Counted from the stretch's first letter, positions 6,538 through 13,885 are shown. The stretch is 18,552 nucleotides of DNA from Acidobacteriota bacterium (GCA_022562835.1 JADFOM010000013.1:1-18552); one strand, 5' to 3'. The notes: generated from the sequence alone by a model not told the origin. Translations and numbers: made by a program.

Positions 6538-7560
6538 ATGCAAGCGGCACGATCGGTCGGCATCAACGGCCTGGCCAAGAGCTTCGATGACGTCGAAGTT
6601 CTTGGCGGTATCGATCTCGACATCGAGGCTGGCGAGATAATGGTGCTGTTGGGGCCGTCGGGCTGCGGCAAGACGACCTTGCTTCGAACGTTGGCAGGTC
6701 TGGAACACCCAGATGCCGGTGTGATCCGACTTGGCGACCAGGTCGTCAACGGCGAGGGAGTTCACCTGCCGCCGGAGAAACGCCAGGTCGGTCTGGTCTT
6801 TCAGGATTGGGCGCTGTTCACACACATGTCGGTCGCTCGCAACGTTGGCTACGGGCTACCGCGCGGCGAGCGCAAGGGACCACGCGTCGCCGAGGCGCTC
6901 GATCTCGTTGGGATGAGGGGCTATGAGGACCGCTCTCCAGCGACCCTGTCGGGGGGCCAGCAACAACGTGTCGCTCTCGCAAGAGCTATCGCCCCGCGCC
7001 CGAGCGTGCTCCTCCTCGACGAACCGTTTTCGAACCTCGACACAACCCTGCGTGTCGATCTACGCACAGAGGTGCACGCGCTACTGCTGGAACTAGGCAT
7101 CACCGCGCTGTTCGTCACCCACGACCAAGCCGAGGCGTTTGTCCTCGGCGACCGTGTCGCTGTCATGAGTGAGGGTGAGATCGTGCAACTCGGAACCCCG
7201 CGTGAGCTCTACCAACGACCTGCATCTAGATGGATCGCAGACTTCGTCGGCGACTCGATGTTCCTCGAATGTGACGCGGAGGGAACAACTGCACAGAGCC
7301 CGTTCGGACCGATCCCCTTGAGTAATGCTCACAACGGTCGCGTCGACGTCGTCTTGCGTCCCGAACAACTTGAACTCACCGAGGGTTCTGTCGCCAGGGT
7401 CGAGTTGAGCGAATACTACGGCCACGACATCGTTCATCTCGTCGAGCTCGACGGAGGCCAGCGCCTTCGTGTCCGAAGCGCACCGGAGACCACCGCTGCA
7501 CGCAACACGATGGTCGGACTTGCATTCCGTGGTGAACCAACCATGGCCTTTCCGCTCTGA
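6538..7560 (+). CDS. ABC transporter ATP-binding protein, FbpC/PotA-like with TOBE domain
   Basis: This 340-residue protein is an importer ATPase that would sit on the inner face of the membrane. All nucleotide-binding motifs are intact: Walker A GPSGCGKT (39-46), Q-loop VFQDWALF (97-104), signature LSGGQQQ (147-153), Walker B VLLLDEP (167-173) and the switch His in VTHDQAE (H205). Residues from about 255 on are a TOBE-like C-terminal domain (VVLRPEQLEL). EPFSNLD after Walker B is the wording usual in ferric-iron FbpC proteins, whereas sulfate CysA proteins usually read EPFGALD, so I lean towards iron or a similar substrate. No permease or binding-protein gene is adjacent, so its partners must be elsewhere. 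It converges on the sulfate activation operon across a repeat-rich gap. Confidence 0.85.
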   Translation: MQAARSVGINGLAKSFDDVEVLGGIDLDIEAGEIMVLLGPSGCGKTTLLRTLAGLEHPDAGVIRLGDQVVNGEGVHLPPEKRQVGLVFQDWALFTHMSVARNVGYGLPRGERKGPRVAEALDLVGMRGYEDRSPATLSGGQQQRVALARAIAPRPSVLLLDEPFSNLDTTLRVDLRTEVHALLLELGITALFVTHDQAEAFVLGDRVAVMSEGEIVQLGTPRELYQRPASRWIADFVGDSMFLECDAEGTTAQSPFGPIPLSNAHNGRVDVVLRPEQLELTEGSVARVELSEYYGHDIVHLVELDGGQRLRVRSAPETTAARNTMVGLAFRGEPTMAFPL

Positions 7561-7587
7561 TCTCTCGTCGTTTCTGCGGTGCCATTT

Positions 7588-7609
7588 CCGGTGTCAGACA
7601 CCCAGCGCA
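7588..7609 (+). repeat. GGTGTC-N-GACACC intergenic repeat, copy 1
   Basis: GGTGTCAGACACC (7590-7602) is itself an inverted repeat with a one-base centre. It is preceded by a GCCATT-like flank and followed by cAGCGCA, both shared with copy 2. It is on the same strand as copy 2 and opposite to copy 3. Confidence 0.7.
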
Positions 7610-7637
7610 CGCATGACTCGGTGAAAGCTCCGATGCC

Positions 7638-7662
7638 ATTGCGGTGTCAGACACCGAGCGCA
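7638..7662 (+). repeat. GGTGTC-N-GACACC intergenic repeat, copy 2 (hairpin left arm)
   Basis: The core is GGTGTCAGACACC at 7643-7655, followed by GAGCGCA. The 25-base unit is complementary to 7688-7712 with one mismatch, so copies 2 and 3 can pair into a long hairpin. Confidence 0.75.
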
Positions 7663-7687
7663 GAGCCATCCTGGCCTAACCGCGTAA

Positions 7688-7712
7688 TGCGCTCGGTGTC
7701 TGACACCGGAAT
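7688..7712 (-). repeat. GGTGTC-N-GACACC intergenic repeat, copy 3 (hairpin right arm)
   Basis: The core is GGTGTCTGACACC at 7695-7707, preceded by TGCGCTC, the complement of the flank seen after copy 2. Inverted relative to copies 1 and 2. Confidence 0.75.
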
Positions 7713-7723
7713 GCGCGAGAAGG

Positions 7724-8335
7724 TCAGGGGATGAGCGAACGGTCTGTTAGCGCGGCAATTGCCTCGGCCACACACTCGTCTAGGTCACGGTCTGCGGTAT
7801 CGATTCGCAGCTCAGGTGAAACCGGAGCCTCGTACGGCGCCGAGATCCCAGAGAATTCTGCAATCTCGCCAGAGCGAGCCTTCGCGTAGAGGCCTTTGAC
7901 ATCGCGTGCCTCGCACACCTCGATCGGCGTGTCGACAAAGACCTCGATGAACTGTCCAACTGGAACCAATTTTCGCGCCGCGTCTCGATCCGATCGATAC
8001 GGCGAGATGAAGGCGGTCAAGGTCAGCAGACCAGCGTCGGTGAACAGGCGGCAGACCTCACCGATCCGACGGACGTTCTCGACACGGTCGGCGGGACTGA
8101 ATCCAAGGTCACGGTTGAGTCCAAATCGGACGTTGTCGCCGTCGAGCACATAGGCAGCTACGCCGCGTTCGTGCAGCGCTCGTTCAACAGCGAACGCCAA
8201 GGTCGACTTTCCCGATCCTGACAAACCCGTGAACCACAGCGTTGCCCCACGATGTCCGAATTGTTTAGCTCGCGCCTCGGCATCGACCGCTCCATCCACG
8301 CGCACGATGTTTGCGGAAACCGGCTCGTCTTTCAT
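7724..8335 (-). CDS. cysC: Adenylylsulfate (APS) kinase
   Basis: CysC phosphorylates APS to PAPS with ATP. The 203-residue product is a canonical member: Walker A GLSGSGKST (37-45), LDGDNVRFGLNRDLGFS (64-80), ENVRRIGEV, FISPYR (109-114) which helps bind APS, and KGLYAKARSGEI with SAPYEAP near the C-terminus. It is the last gene of the cysD-cysNC-cysC run, 19 bp after the cysNC stop. The ATG at 8335 is preceded by GGGGTCAGGGTTC, and a very similar leader (GTGAGGGTTC) precedes cysD. It is notable because cysNC already carries an APS-kinase domain. Since this free-standing copy keeps every expected motif, it is the better candidate for the main PAPS-forming activity. Confidence 0.92.
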   Translation of the reverse strand: MKDEPVSANIVRVDGAVDAEARAKQFGHRGATLWFTGLSGSGKSTLAFAVERALHERGVAAYVLDGDNVRFGLNRDLGFSPADRVENVRRIGEVCRLFTDAGLLTLTAFISPYRSDRDAARKLVPVGQFIEVFVDTPIEVCEARDVKGLYAKARSGEIAEFSGISAPYEAPVSPELRIDTADRDLDECVAEAIAALTDRSLIP

Positions 8336-8354
8336 GAACCCTGACCCCGTTCGT

Positions 8355-10283
8355 TCAGTTGGCCGTCGGAGCGGTCAGAAAACCTCGCTCCATCAGCAGC
8401 GCCACGATCGCATCAACACACGCCTCGGTGTCGTTGTTTTCGGTATCGAGCACCAGATCGGCGTCTACTGGTTTGTCATATGTTGCCGACACACCGGGAA
8501 ACTGCGGAATCTCTCCCGCGTCCGCAGCCGTATAGAGACCATGTGGGTCCCGCTCACGACACACCTCTACCGGCGTATCGACAAAAACCTCGAGAAAGCG
8601 TTCCTCGCTGATCAGCTCACGAGCTCGTTGGCGCACCGATGCCTTCGGCGCAACAAGCGCTGCGATTGCGATCAGCCCTTGGTTGTTGACCAGACGAGCA
8701 ACCTCCGCGGTGCGTCGCACGTTCTCGGACCGTTCCTGTGAACTGAACCCGAGATCCTTGGATATCCCGAGCCGCATGTTCTCACCGTCGAGGCGCACAG
8801 TTGCACGCCCTCGGTCGAACAGACGCCGCTCGAGGGCCTTGCCGATTGTCGACTTGCCCGCACCGGTCAGACCGGTCAAGAACACCGTCGCCGGCTTCTG
8901 TCCGTAACGGGCATTTCGTTCCGCTAGTTCGACCTCACTGCGCTGACGCTCGAGTTGTTCAGCTGGTGATGCGTCCCACGCACTGGACTGGCTCAAAATC
9001 ATCCCGGCGCCGACGGTCGCGTTCGACAAGCGGTCGATCACGATGAAAGAGCCCGTCACACGGTTGGTCTCATATGGGTCGAACAATATCTCGGCATCGG
9101 CAAGCACGCTGCAGTGAGCGATCTCGTTGAGGGCGAGTTCGGATCCAGGCGACGTCTCGAGCGTGTTGATGTCGATCTTTTGTTGGACCGTCAAGCGTGC
9201 GTTGAGCCGCCGGTTGCCCTGTTGGAGCAGATATTCCTTACCGCCGTGCAGCTCTTCCTCACCCATCCATACAACGGTCGCCAGAACCTCATGCGCCCGC
9301 TGCATCGGCTCCTCGGGAGACACCAACACGTCACCGCGCGAGATGTCGACCTCGGTATCGAGCGTCACGGTGATCGCGCGACCCGGACCAGCGCGATCTA
9401 GATCACCATCGAAGGTCACCAGTCGCTCGACGGTGCTCTTCACACCGGAGGGCATGACGAGCACGGGGTCGCCCGGCTTGATGATCCCTGAAGCCACGGT
9501 GCCGGCATAACCGCGGAAATCGAGGTCCGGTCTGCTGACCAGCTGAACCGGCATGCGCAACCGCTCGGTGTCGATGTTTTGCTCGACGTCCACGGTCTCG
9601 AGGTACTCCATCATCGTGGGACCCTCAAACCACCCGAGATTGTCACCCCGGTCGACCACGCCGTCGCCCCTGAGTGCCGACATCGGTATGAAGTAGGTGT
9701 TGGCGATCTCCAGGGGCTCGGCGAATGCCTCGTAGTCGGCCTTGATTTGCTCGAATCGATCCTCGGAATAGTCGACAAGATCCATCTTGTTGATGGCGAC
9801 CGCGACATGACGGATGCCGAGCAGCGAGGCGATGTAGCTGTGCCGCTTGGTCTGGGCAAGAACACCGTGGCGTGCATCGATCAAGATGATGGCGAGCTGG
9901 CAGGTCGACGCACCGGTCACCATGTTGCGGGTGTATTGCTCATGTCCGGGCGTGTCAGCGATGATGAACTTACGGCGTGCGGTCGAGAAATACCGGTAGG
10001 CCACATCGATCGTGATGCCCTGCTCACGCTCGGCCTTGAGACCATCGGTCAACAACGCAAGGTCGAGTTCCTCGCCGGCGTTGCCGACCGCTGCGCTGTC
10101 CTTGTGTAGCGCTGCGAGATGATCCTCATAAACCATATGAGAGTCGTGCAGAAGCCGTCCGATCAGCGTCGACTTGCCGTCGTCGACGCTGCCACAGGTC
10201 AACAACCTGAGCAGATCCTTGTGTTCGTGCTCCGCTAGGTAAGCATCGATGTCGGTCGCGATGAGCTCTGACTGATGCGACAT
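8355..10283 (-). CDS. cysNC: Bifunctional sulfate adenylyltransferase large subunit / APS kinase (CysNC)
   Basis: The 642-residue product starts with the GTPase subunit of ATP sulfurylase: GSVDDGKST (31-39), DTPGHEQ (110-116) and NKMD (165-168), followed by EF-Tu-like beta-barrel domains to about residue 430. With CysD it couples GTP hydrolysis to APS formation from sulfate and ATP. From about residue 465 there is an APS-kinase domain: Walker A GLTGAGKST (471-479), LDGENMRLG, DLGFSS and ENVRR. This domain departs from the free-standing CysC: GEN for GDN, ISKD for LNRD, LVAPKAS (about 543-549) for FISPYR, PHGLYTAADAGEI for KGLYAKARSGEI, and TYD for PYE. Mycobacterial CysC domains also vary at the SPYR site, so activity is possible but in doubt. 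Its ATG overlaps the cysD stop by one base (TAATG). Confidence 0.93.
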   Translation of the reverse strand: MSHQSELIATDIDAYLAEHEHKDLLRLLTCGSVDDGKSTLIGRLLHDSHMVYEDHLAALHKDSAAVGNAGEELDLALLTDGLKAEREQGITIDVAYRYFSTARRKFIIADTPGHEQYTRNMVTGASTCQLAIILIDARHGVLAQTKRHSYIASLLGIRHVAVAINKMDLVDYSEDRFEQIKADYEAFAEPLEIANTYFIPMSALRGDGVVDRGDNLGWFEGPTMMEYLETVDVEQNIDTERLRMPVQLVSRPDLDFRGYAGTVASGIIKPGDPVLVMPSGVKSTVERLVTFDGDLDRAGPGRAITVTLDTEVDISRGDVLVSPEEPMQRAHEVLATVVWMGEEELHGGKEYLLQQGNRRLNARLTVQQKIDINTLETSPGSELALNEIAHCSVLADAEILFDPYETNRVTGSFIVIDRLSNATVGAGMILSQSSAWDASPAEQLERQRSEVELAERNARYGQKPATVFLTGLTGAGKSTIGKALERRLFDRGRATVRLDGENMRLGISKDLGFSSQERSENVRRTAEVARLVNNQGLIAIAALVAPKASVRQRARELISEERFLEVFVDTPVEVCRERDPHGLYTAADAGEIPQFPGVSATYDKPVDADLVLDTENNDTEACVDAIVALLMERGFLTAPTAN

Positions 10284-11206
10284 TAGAAGTACCCCTCGCG
10301 CTTCTTTTCTTCCATCGAGCCCGACTGGTCGTAGTCGATCACTCTGCCCTCACGTTCGGAGCGGGTTGCCAACAACATCTCCTGGATAATGTCGGGCAGA
10401 GTTGTGGCCTTCGACTCGACCGCGCCCGACAGCGGGTAGCACCCGAGAGTGCGAAAACGCACCCAGCGCTCCTCGGGTTCTTCGCCATCCTCGAATTGAA
10501 AGCGGTCATCGTCGACCATGATGATCACACCATCGCGCACTACTACTGGCCGGGGCGCCGAGTAGTAGAGCGGGACGATCTCGATGTCCTCAAGATAGAT
10601 GTACTGCCAGATGTCGAGCTCGGTCCAGTTGCTCAGCGGAAAGACCCGAATGCTCTCGCCCTTGTTGACCCTGCCGTTGTACTGATCCCACAACTCGGGT
10701 CGTTGGTTCTTGGGGTCCCAACGATGGAACTTGTCCCGAAACGAGAACACCCGTTCCTTGGCACGCGACTTCTCTTCATCGCGGCGTGCCCCGCCGAACG
10801 CGGCATCGTAGCGGCCCGCGTCGAGGGCGCTTTTGAGCGCCTGGGTCTTCATCACGTCCGTGTAGTTTTTCGAACCGTGATCGAAGGGGTTGATACCTTG
10901 TGCGACTCCCTCAGCGTTCGTGTAGGTGATCAGCTCGAAACCAAGCTCGGTCGCCATGCGATCCCTGAACGAGATCATTTCTGAGAATTTCCATGTTGTG
11001 TCAATGTGCAACAGGGGGAAAGGTAGCGCCGCAGGAAAAAACGCTTTACGCGCTAGGTGCAACATGACCGACGAGTCTTTGCCGATCGAATACATCATCA
11101 CCGGGTTCTCGCACTGAGCCACCACCTCGCGCATGATGGCGATGCTCTCCGATTCGAGCTGCTTGAGATGCGTCATGCGCATGTCGGTCTGAATTAGGTC
11201 GGTCAT
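10283..11206 (-). CDS. cysD: Sulfate adenylyltransferase small subunit
   Basis: CysD is the catalytic PP-loop subunit of ATP sulfurylase and makes APS in complex with CysN. The 307-residue product has the PP-loop SIGKDSS (40-46), LLHIDTTWKF, GGARRDEEKSRAKERVFSFR and the usual C-terminal GCYPLSGAVES. Length and motifs are normal for the family. It is the first gene of the operon and ends in TAATG overlapping cysNC, so the two subunits are made together. The start at 11206 is preceded by GGTGAGGG. An inverted repeat, TTGTG-N2-CACAA, lies 53-64 bp upstream and may be an operator. Confidence 0.95.
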   Translation of the reverse strand: MTDLIQTDMRMTHLKQLESESIAIMREVVAQCENPVMMYSIGKDSSVMLHLARKAFFPAALPFPLLHIDTTWKFSEMISFRDRMATELGFELITYTNAEGVAQGINPFDHGSKNYTDVMKTQALKSALDAGRYDAAFGGARRDEEKSRAKERVFSFRDKFHRWDPKNQRPELWDQYNGRVNKGESIRVFPLSNWTELDIWQYIYLEDIEIVPLYYSAPRPVVVRDGVIIMVDDDRFQFEDGEEPEERWVRFRTLGCYPLSGAVESKATTLPDIIQEMLLATRSEREGRVIDYDQSGSMEEKKREGYF

Positions 11207-11258
11207 GAACCCTCACCGAATGGGCGACTGGTCGAAAGATCGTCCTCAGAGTATGGCC

Positions 11259-11270
11259 TTGTGAACACAA
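11259..11270. promoter_or_regulatory. Palindrome TTGTGAACACAA upstream of cysD
   Basis: Arms TTGTG and CACAA with a two-base centre lie 53-64 bp before the cysD start. On the minus strand a TACTCT box (11253-11248) lies next to it, so the palindrome would sit in the -35/-10 spacer of a cysD promoter. A regulator site is inference from position and symmetry. Confidence 0.3.
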
Positions 11271-11351
11271 CGCACCCGCCCCCCACGAAACCTGGCCCTC
11301 GAGCTCCTGCGAGCGAAGAAATGAATTAGGCGCCGTACTCCGAATAGGTGC

Positions 11352-11540
11352 TCAGTTGCCGAAGCCCGACCCGACCTCACTGAAAGGTTCGGTGGTAGAT
11401 CCTCCGATTGCCGAGACGGCTACGACACATGCCATGGCAATGAACGCGACCAACAACGTGTACTCGACCAGGTTGGCGCCACGATCGTCGCCAAGACGAC
11501 GAAGAAGCGCGCTGACGCTAGCGGCGACGATGGCGTTCAT
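11352..11540 (-). CDS. Flp/Fap-type pilin (type IVb pilin subunit)
   Basis: This 62-residue protein has the plan of Flp pilins: a short basic leader (MNAIVAASVSALLRRLGDDRG), then a hydrophobic helix ANLVEYTLLVAFIAMACVVA followed by SAIGG, and a short tail FSEVGSGFGN. Cleavage after the Gly of DDRG would leave Glu at +5 and Tyr at +6, as TadV-type prepilin peptidases require. ATG 11540 is chosen because GGGGAG lies eight bases upstream and the leader has the right length; a longer frame from 11597 adds only polar residues. No tad assembly genes or prepilin peptidase are in the window, so it is isolated here. It lies 95 bp after the crotonase gene on the same strand. Confidence 0.8.
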   Translation of the reverse strand: MNAIVAASVSALLRRLGDDRGANLVEYTLLVAFIAMACVVAVSAIGGSTTEPFSEVGSGFGN

Positions 11541-11611
11541 AGCTTGGACTCCCCGTGGGTCGGCGGGCTCTACAGCCCTACTATCGGCACGAACCAACCC
11601 AAATCTTAAAG

Positions 11612-11625
11612 AACTTGCACAAGTT
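11612..11625. promoter_or_regulatory. Palindrome AACTTGCACAAGTT between crotonase and Flp pilin genes
   Basis: Perfect six-base arms (AACTTG/CAAGTT) surround a two-base centre. It begins 72 bp upstream of the pilin start and lies 11 bp after the crotonase stop. It may be an operator for the pilin gene. The loop is too short for a good RNA hairpin, so a terminator is less likely. Confidence 0.3.
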
Positions 11626-11635
11626 GTTGTGTGTT

Positions 11636-12424
11636 CTAGCGCCCCTTAAAGACGGCGCTTCGCCGCTCGACAAACGAACTCACACCCTCGCGAGCGTCGT
11701 CGCTTGCCATCAGCTTCGTCTGGGTCGGCCCAAACGCCGCAACAGCAGCGTCAAAGCCCTCATGGACGAACCGTTTGGAAGACGCTTTGGTCGCCTGAAC
11801 AGCGAGTGGTGCGCCTTCGCAGATTATCGATGCCAGCTCGAGCGCTCGATCGAGTTCGGTGCCAGCGGGGACAACCTCTTGCACCAACCCCACCCTGCGA
11901 GCCTCCTCGGATCCGAACTCGTCGCTGGTCAAGAGGTGATACATCGCGTTGCCCCAGCCGCCTCGCTCGACGAACCGGATGGTCGCTCCCCCTGTTGCGT
12001 GGATGCCCCGCTTGGGTTCGAGCTGCGAAAACCGGCAGTCGTCGGCAGCGACAACGATGTCACCGCCCAGCATCAGCTCTATACCGATTGTGAAGGTGAT
12101 GCCGTGCACGGCGCTAACGATCGGCTTGGCACATGCGCGGCCGAGCGCGGTGGGGTCGACATGTCCCGCCGAGTCCTCCCGACGCGAGCCCGTCGACATG
12201 CCCGAGGTCCAGCGCGGTAGATCCAGCCCCGCGGTGAAATGTTCTCCATGGCCGAACAGCACACCGACCCATAGGTCGTCATCGGTGTCGAGGCGCGTGT
12301 ACGCCTCGATGAGGTGCTCCATCATCTCGGGCGTGAAACCGTTGTACTTTGCGGGGCGGTCAATCCCCATAATCAAGATGTGATCACGCACCTCAACACT
12401 TATGGTTCCATCGTTGTCGCTCAT
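11636..12424 (-). CDS. Enoyl-CoA hydratase/isomerase (crotonase) family protein
   Basis: The 262-residue product has the crotonase fold pattern: GHGEHFTAGLDL, where the AGLDL segment supplies an oxyanion-hole amide, then PIVSAVHGITFTIGIELMLGGDIVVAADD, the second conserved region with a Glu, then FSQLEPKRGI and the downstream VGLVQEVVPAG. Crotonases act on acyl-CoA thioesters (hydration, isomerisation, hydrolysis), often in fatty acid or steroid side-chain breakdown; the exact reaction cannot be read here. The HG(I)TFTIGIE segment differs from the common GYALGGGxE, so a classic beta-oxidation hydratase is not certain. ATG 12424 has AAGGA at the right distance and lies one base after the antiporter stop, so the two genes are translationally coupled. 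Fourteen extra upstream residues are possible but unlikely. Confidence 0.82.
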   Translation of the reverse strand: MSDNDGTISVEVRDHILIMGIDRPAKYNGFTPEMMEHLIEAYTRLDTDDDLWVGVLFGHGEHFTAGLDLPRWTSGMSTGSRREDSAGHVDPTALGRACAKPIVSAVHGITFTIGIELMLGGDIVVAADDCRFSQLEPKRGIHATGGATIRFVERGGWGNAMYHLLTSDEFGSEEARRVGLVQEVVPAGTELDRALELASIICEGAPLAVQATKASSKRFVHEGFDAAVAAFGPTQTKLMASDDAREGVSSFVERRSAVFKGR

Positions 12425-12425
12425 T

Positions 12426-13736
12426 TCAATCCTTCGTCTCGTCATCACGTGCCAACGGCCACGCACTCTCGCGTGCCGACCAGCGCACTCGGGTTACCTC
12501 CACGGGATTCGACTCCATCATCGACTCCTGTGACTCGACATGGTGCGAGGACCACCACCGTCCATATCGACGCGCTCCTGGGCCAGCGCTCATACCGTGC
12601 AGCACAACGCTCGCAACGACGGTCCATCCGATCACGCTGAGCGCTGCCGAACCCTCTGCGATCAGCTCGGTTTCGGCGACGGTCAGTCCAAACACAATCG
12701 ATGCGAGACCGCGCGGACCGAACCAGCCTACGAACCCGACCGTGACGACCGACGCACCACTCCCGATCATTGCGATAGCTACCGGCGCCATCCGGCCGAT
12801 TGTCAACACCATTAGCGCGCACAACGCGACCGACCAGGAAAGCTGATGGATCGACGAAGCAAAGACGATGTTGCCGAACATGAAGAACGCTGCCGCAGCA
12901 AACAACTGCGCGCTGTCCTCGGTGAATTCTGTGCTGCGTTCTGTCTCGCGATCACACACCGCGGCAAACGCAATGCCGGCCACAAACGCGGAGATGAACC
13001 CGTTGCCATCGAGTGCTTCGGCGCCCGCATACGCAAGGATCGGGACGACCGCGACGCTGAGCTGACCAAAAACCGGGTCGATCCAGCCCGCCGCCCTACT
13101 GCGTGCCAGCAGCCAGGCGAATCCTGCCCCGATGACCACACCGGCGCTGACGCCGAAACAAACCTGCTCGGCCATGAACCCGACCCAGAAGCCCGCGGTG
13201 TGCTGCTCGTGGGCAACCATCGCTATGAGTACGGTCACAATTGGCAACGCAAGTCCGTCGTTGAGACCAGATTCCACGTTAAGTGCCTCGCGGATGTTTG
13301 CAGGCACCGCTGGGTTGGTGACGACGGGTTGGCCGAGCGCTGCATCGGTTGGGGCTAGGACCGCAGCGACGAGTGCCGCCGTCGTGAAACTGACACCGTC
13401 AAGCAATCCGAACACGATCAGCGCTCCTACCGCAACCGTCAACGGCAACCCGATTCCGAGCAGCCGCAAAGGCAAGCCGAAGTGACGTCTTACGCGGGCG
13501 AAACGCAGTCGACTCGCGTCCGAGAACAATACGATCGCAAGGGTGACCTCCAGGATGAACTCGATCGCCGCCTTCTCGATACCTAGTTGGACAACGTCGA
13601 ATCCCTCGCTGCTCAAGGCGAAACCTAGACCGATGAACACCATCGGGGCCGTGATCAGCCAGCGAGAAGCGACCCTAGAAACAAGCGCATAGGCGACGAA
13701 GGCAGCGCAGATAATCCAGATCTCCCAGGACTCCAT
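12426..13736 (-). CDS. CPA1-family Na+/H+ (cation/proton) antiporter
   Basis: The 436-residue product is a polytopic membrane protein with about 12 hydrophobic helices. Typical CPA1 sites are LAPTDAALG (near residue 130), which holds the TD pair of the unwound helix, ESGLNDGLALP (near 155), with the Asn-Asp ion-binding motif, and GPRGLASIV late in the protein. It would exchange Na+ or K+ for protons for pH and salt homeostasis. The cytosolic tail is short, polar and Trp/Arg-rich, without a TrkA-C/RCK domain. ATG 13736 is preferred; a TTG two codons upstream (13742) is possible. No strong ribosome site is visible, so a leaderless transcript may be used. Its stop is one base from the crotonase start. 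It diverges from the small membrane protein gene across a 155-bp region with a strong palindrome. Confidence 0.87.
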   Translation of the reverse strand: MESWEIWIICAAFVAYALVSRVASRWLITAPMVFIGLGFALSSEGFDVVQLGIEKAAIEFILEVTLAIVLFSDASRLRFARVRRHFGLPLRLLGIGLPLTVAVGALIVFGLLDGVSFTTAALVAAVLAPTDAALGQPVVTNPAVPANIREALNVESGLNDGLALPIVTVLIAMVAHEQHTAGFWVGFMAEQVCFGVSAGVVIGAGFAWLLARSRAAGWIDPVFGQLSVAVVPILAYAGAEALDGNGFISAFVAGIAFAAVCDRETERSTEFTEDSAQLFAAAAFFMFGNIVFASSIHQLSWSVALCALMVLTIGRMAPVAIAMIGSGASVVTVGFVGWFGPRGLASIVFGLTVAETELIAEGSAALSVIGWTVVASVVLHGMSAGPGARRYGRWWSSHHVESQESMMESNPVEVTRVRWSARESAWPLARDDETKD

Positions 13737-13799
13737 CCGCAAAGAAGATCACGCCTGGGCCATACATGCCAATGAGCTTTCGCTACGCGGTCCTTCGAA

Positions 13800-13817
13800 C
13801 GTTGCTCCCGAGCAACG
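13800..13817. promoter_or_regulatory. 18-bp inverted repeat CGTTGCTC-CC-GAGCAACG in a divergent promoter region
   Basis: Perfect eight-base arms with a two-base centre lie between the antiporter start (13736, minus) and the small membrane protein start (13892, plus). This is the size and symmetry of a site for a dimeric regulator (TetR or GntR type). No regulator gene is adjacent. Confidence 0.45.
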
Positions 13818-13879
13818 ACCTTAAAGAGCAGCACCAGGTCACAATCTCTATCGACTCGGACGTGGTCTCCGCTACTGGC

Positions 13880-13885
13880 TATGAT
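13880..13885 (+). promoter_or_regulatory. Predicted -10 box of the small membrane protein gene
   Basis: TATGAT matches the -10 consensus in five of six positions and ends six bases before the ATG at 13892, the spacing for a leaderless transcript. No clear -35 box was seen. Confidence 0.4.

Larger units (their letters stand above)
7638..7712. terminator. Long hairpin between convergent genes, possible bidirectional terminator
   Basis: A 25-base arm (7638-7662), a 25-base loop (7663-7687) and a second arm (7688-7712) pair with 24 of 25 matches. It lies between the ends of the ABC ATPase gene (7560) and cysC (7724), where a bidirectional terminator is expected. There is no U-run, so it may act as a REP-like element rather than an intrinsic terminator. 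Confidence 0.45.

Noticed and set aside
6154..6825. 223-codon minus-strand frame across the polymerase-domain and ABC genes
   Set aside because: It is antisense to two recognised genes and spans their boundary, with an Arg/Ser-rich, low-quality translation.
6538..7560. ABC ATPase as CysA, the sulfate importer ATPase, because cys genes are next door
   Set aside because: It is convergent with the cys operon across a hairpin, and its EPFSNLD text is more like FbpC than CysA.
7588..7713. CRISPR array made from the three GGTGTCAGACACC copies
   Set aside because: There are only three copies, one inverted, at uneven spacing, with flanks that are partly shared rather than unique spacers, and no cas gene.
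11555..12220. 221-codon plus-strand frame over the crotonase gene
   Set aside because: It is antisense to conserved crotonase motifs and resembles no family.
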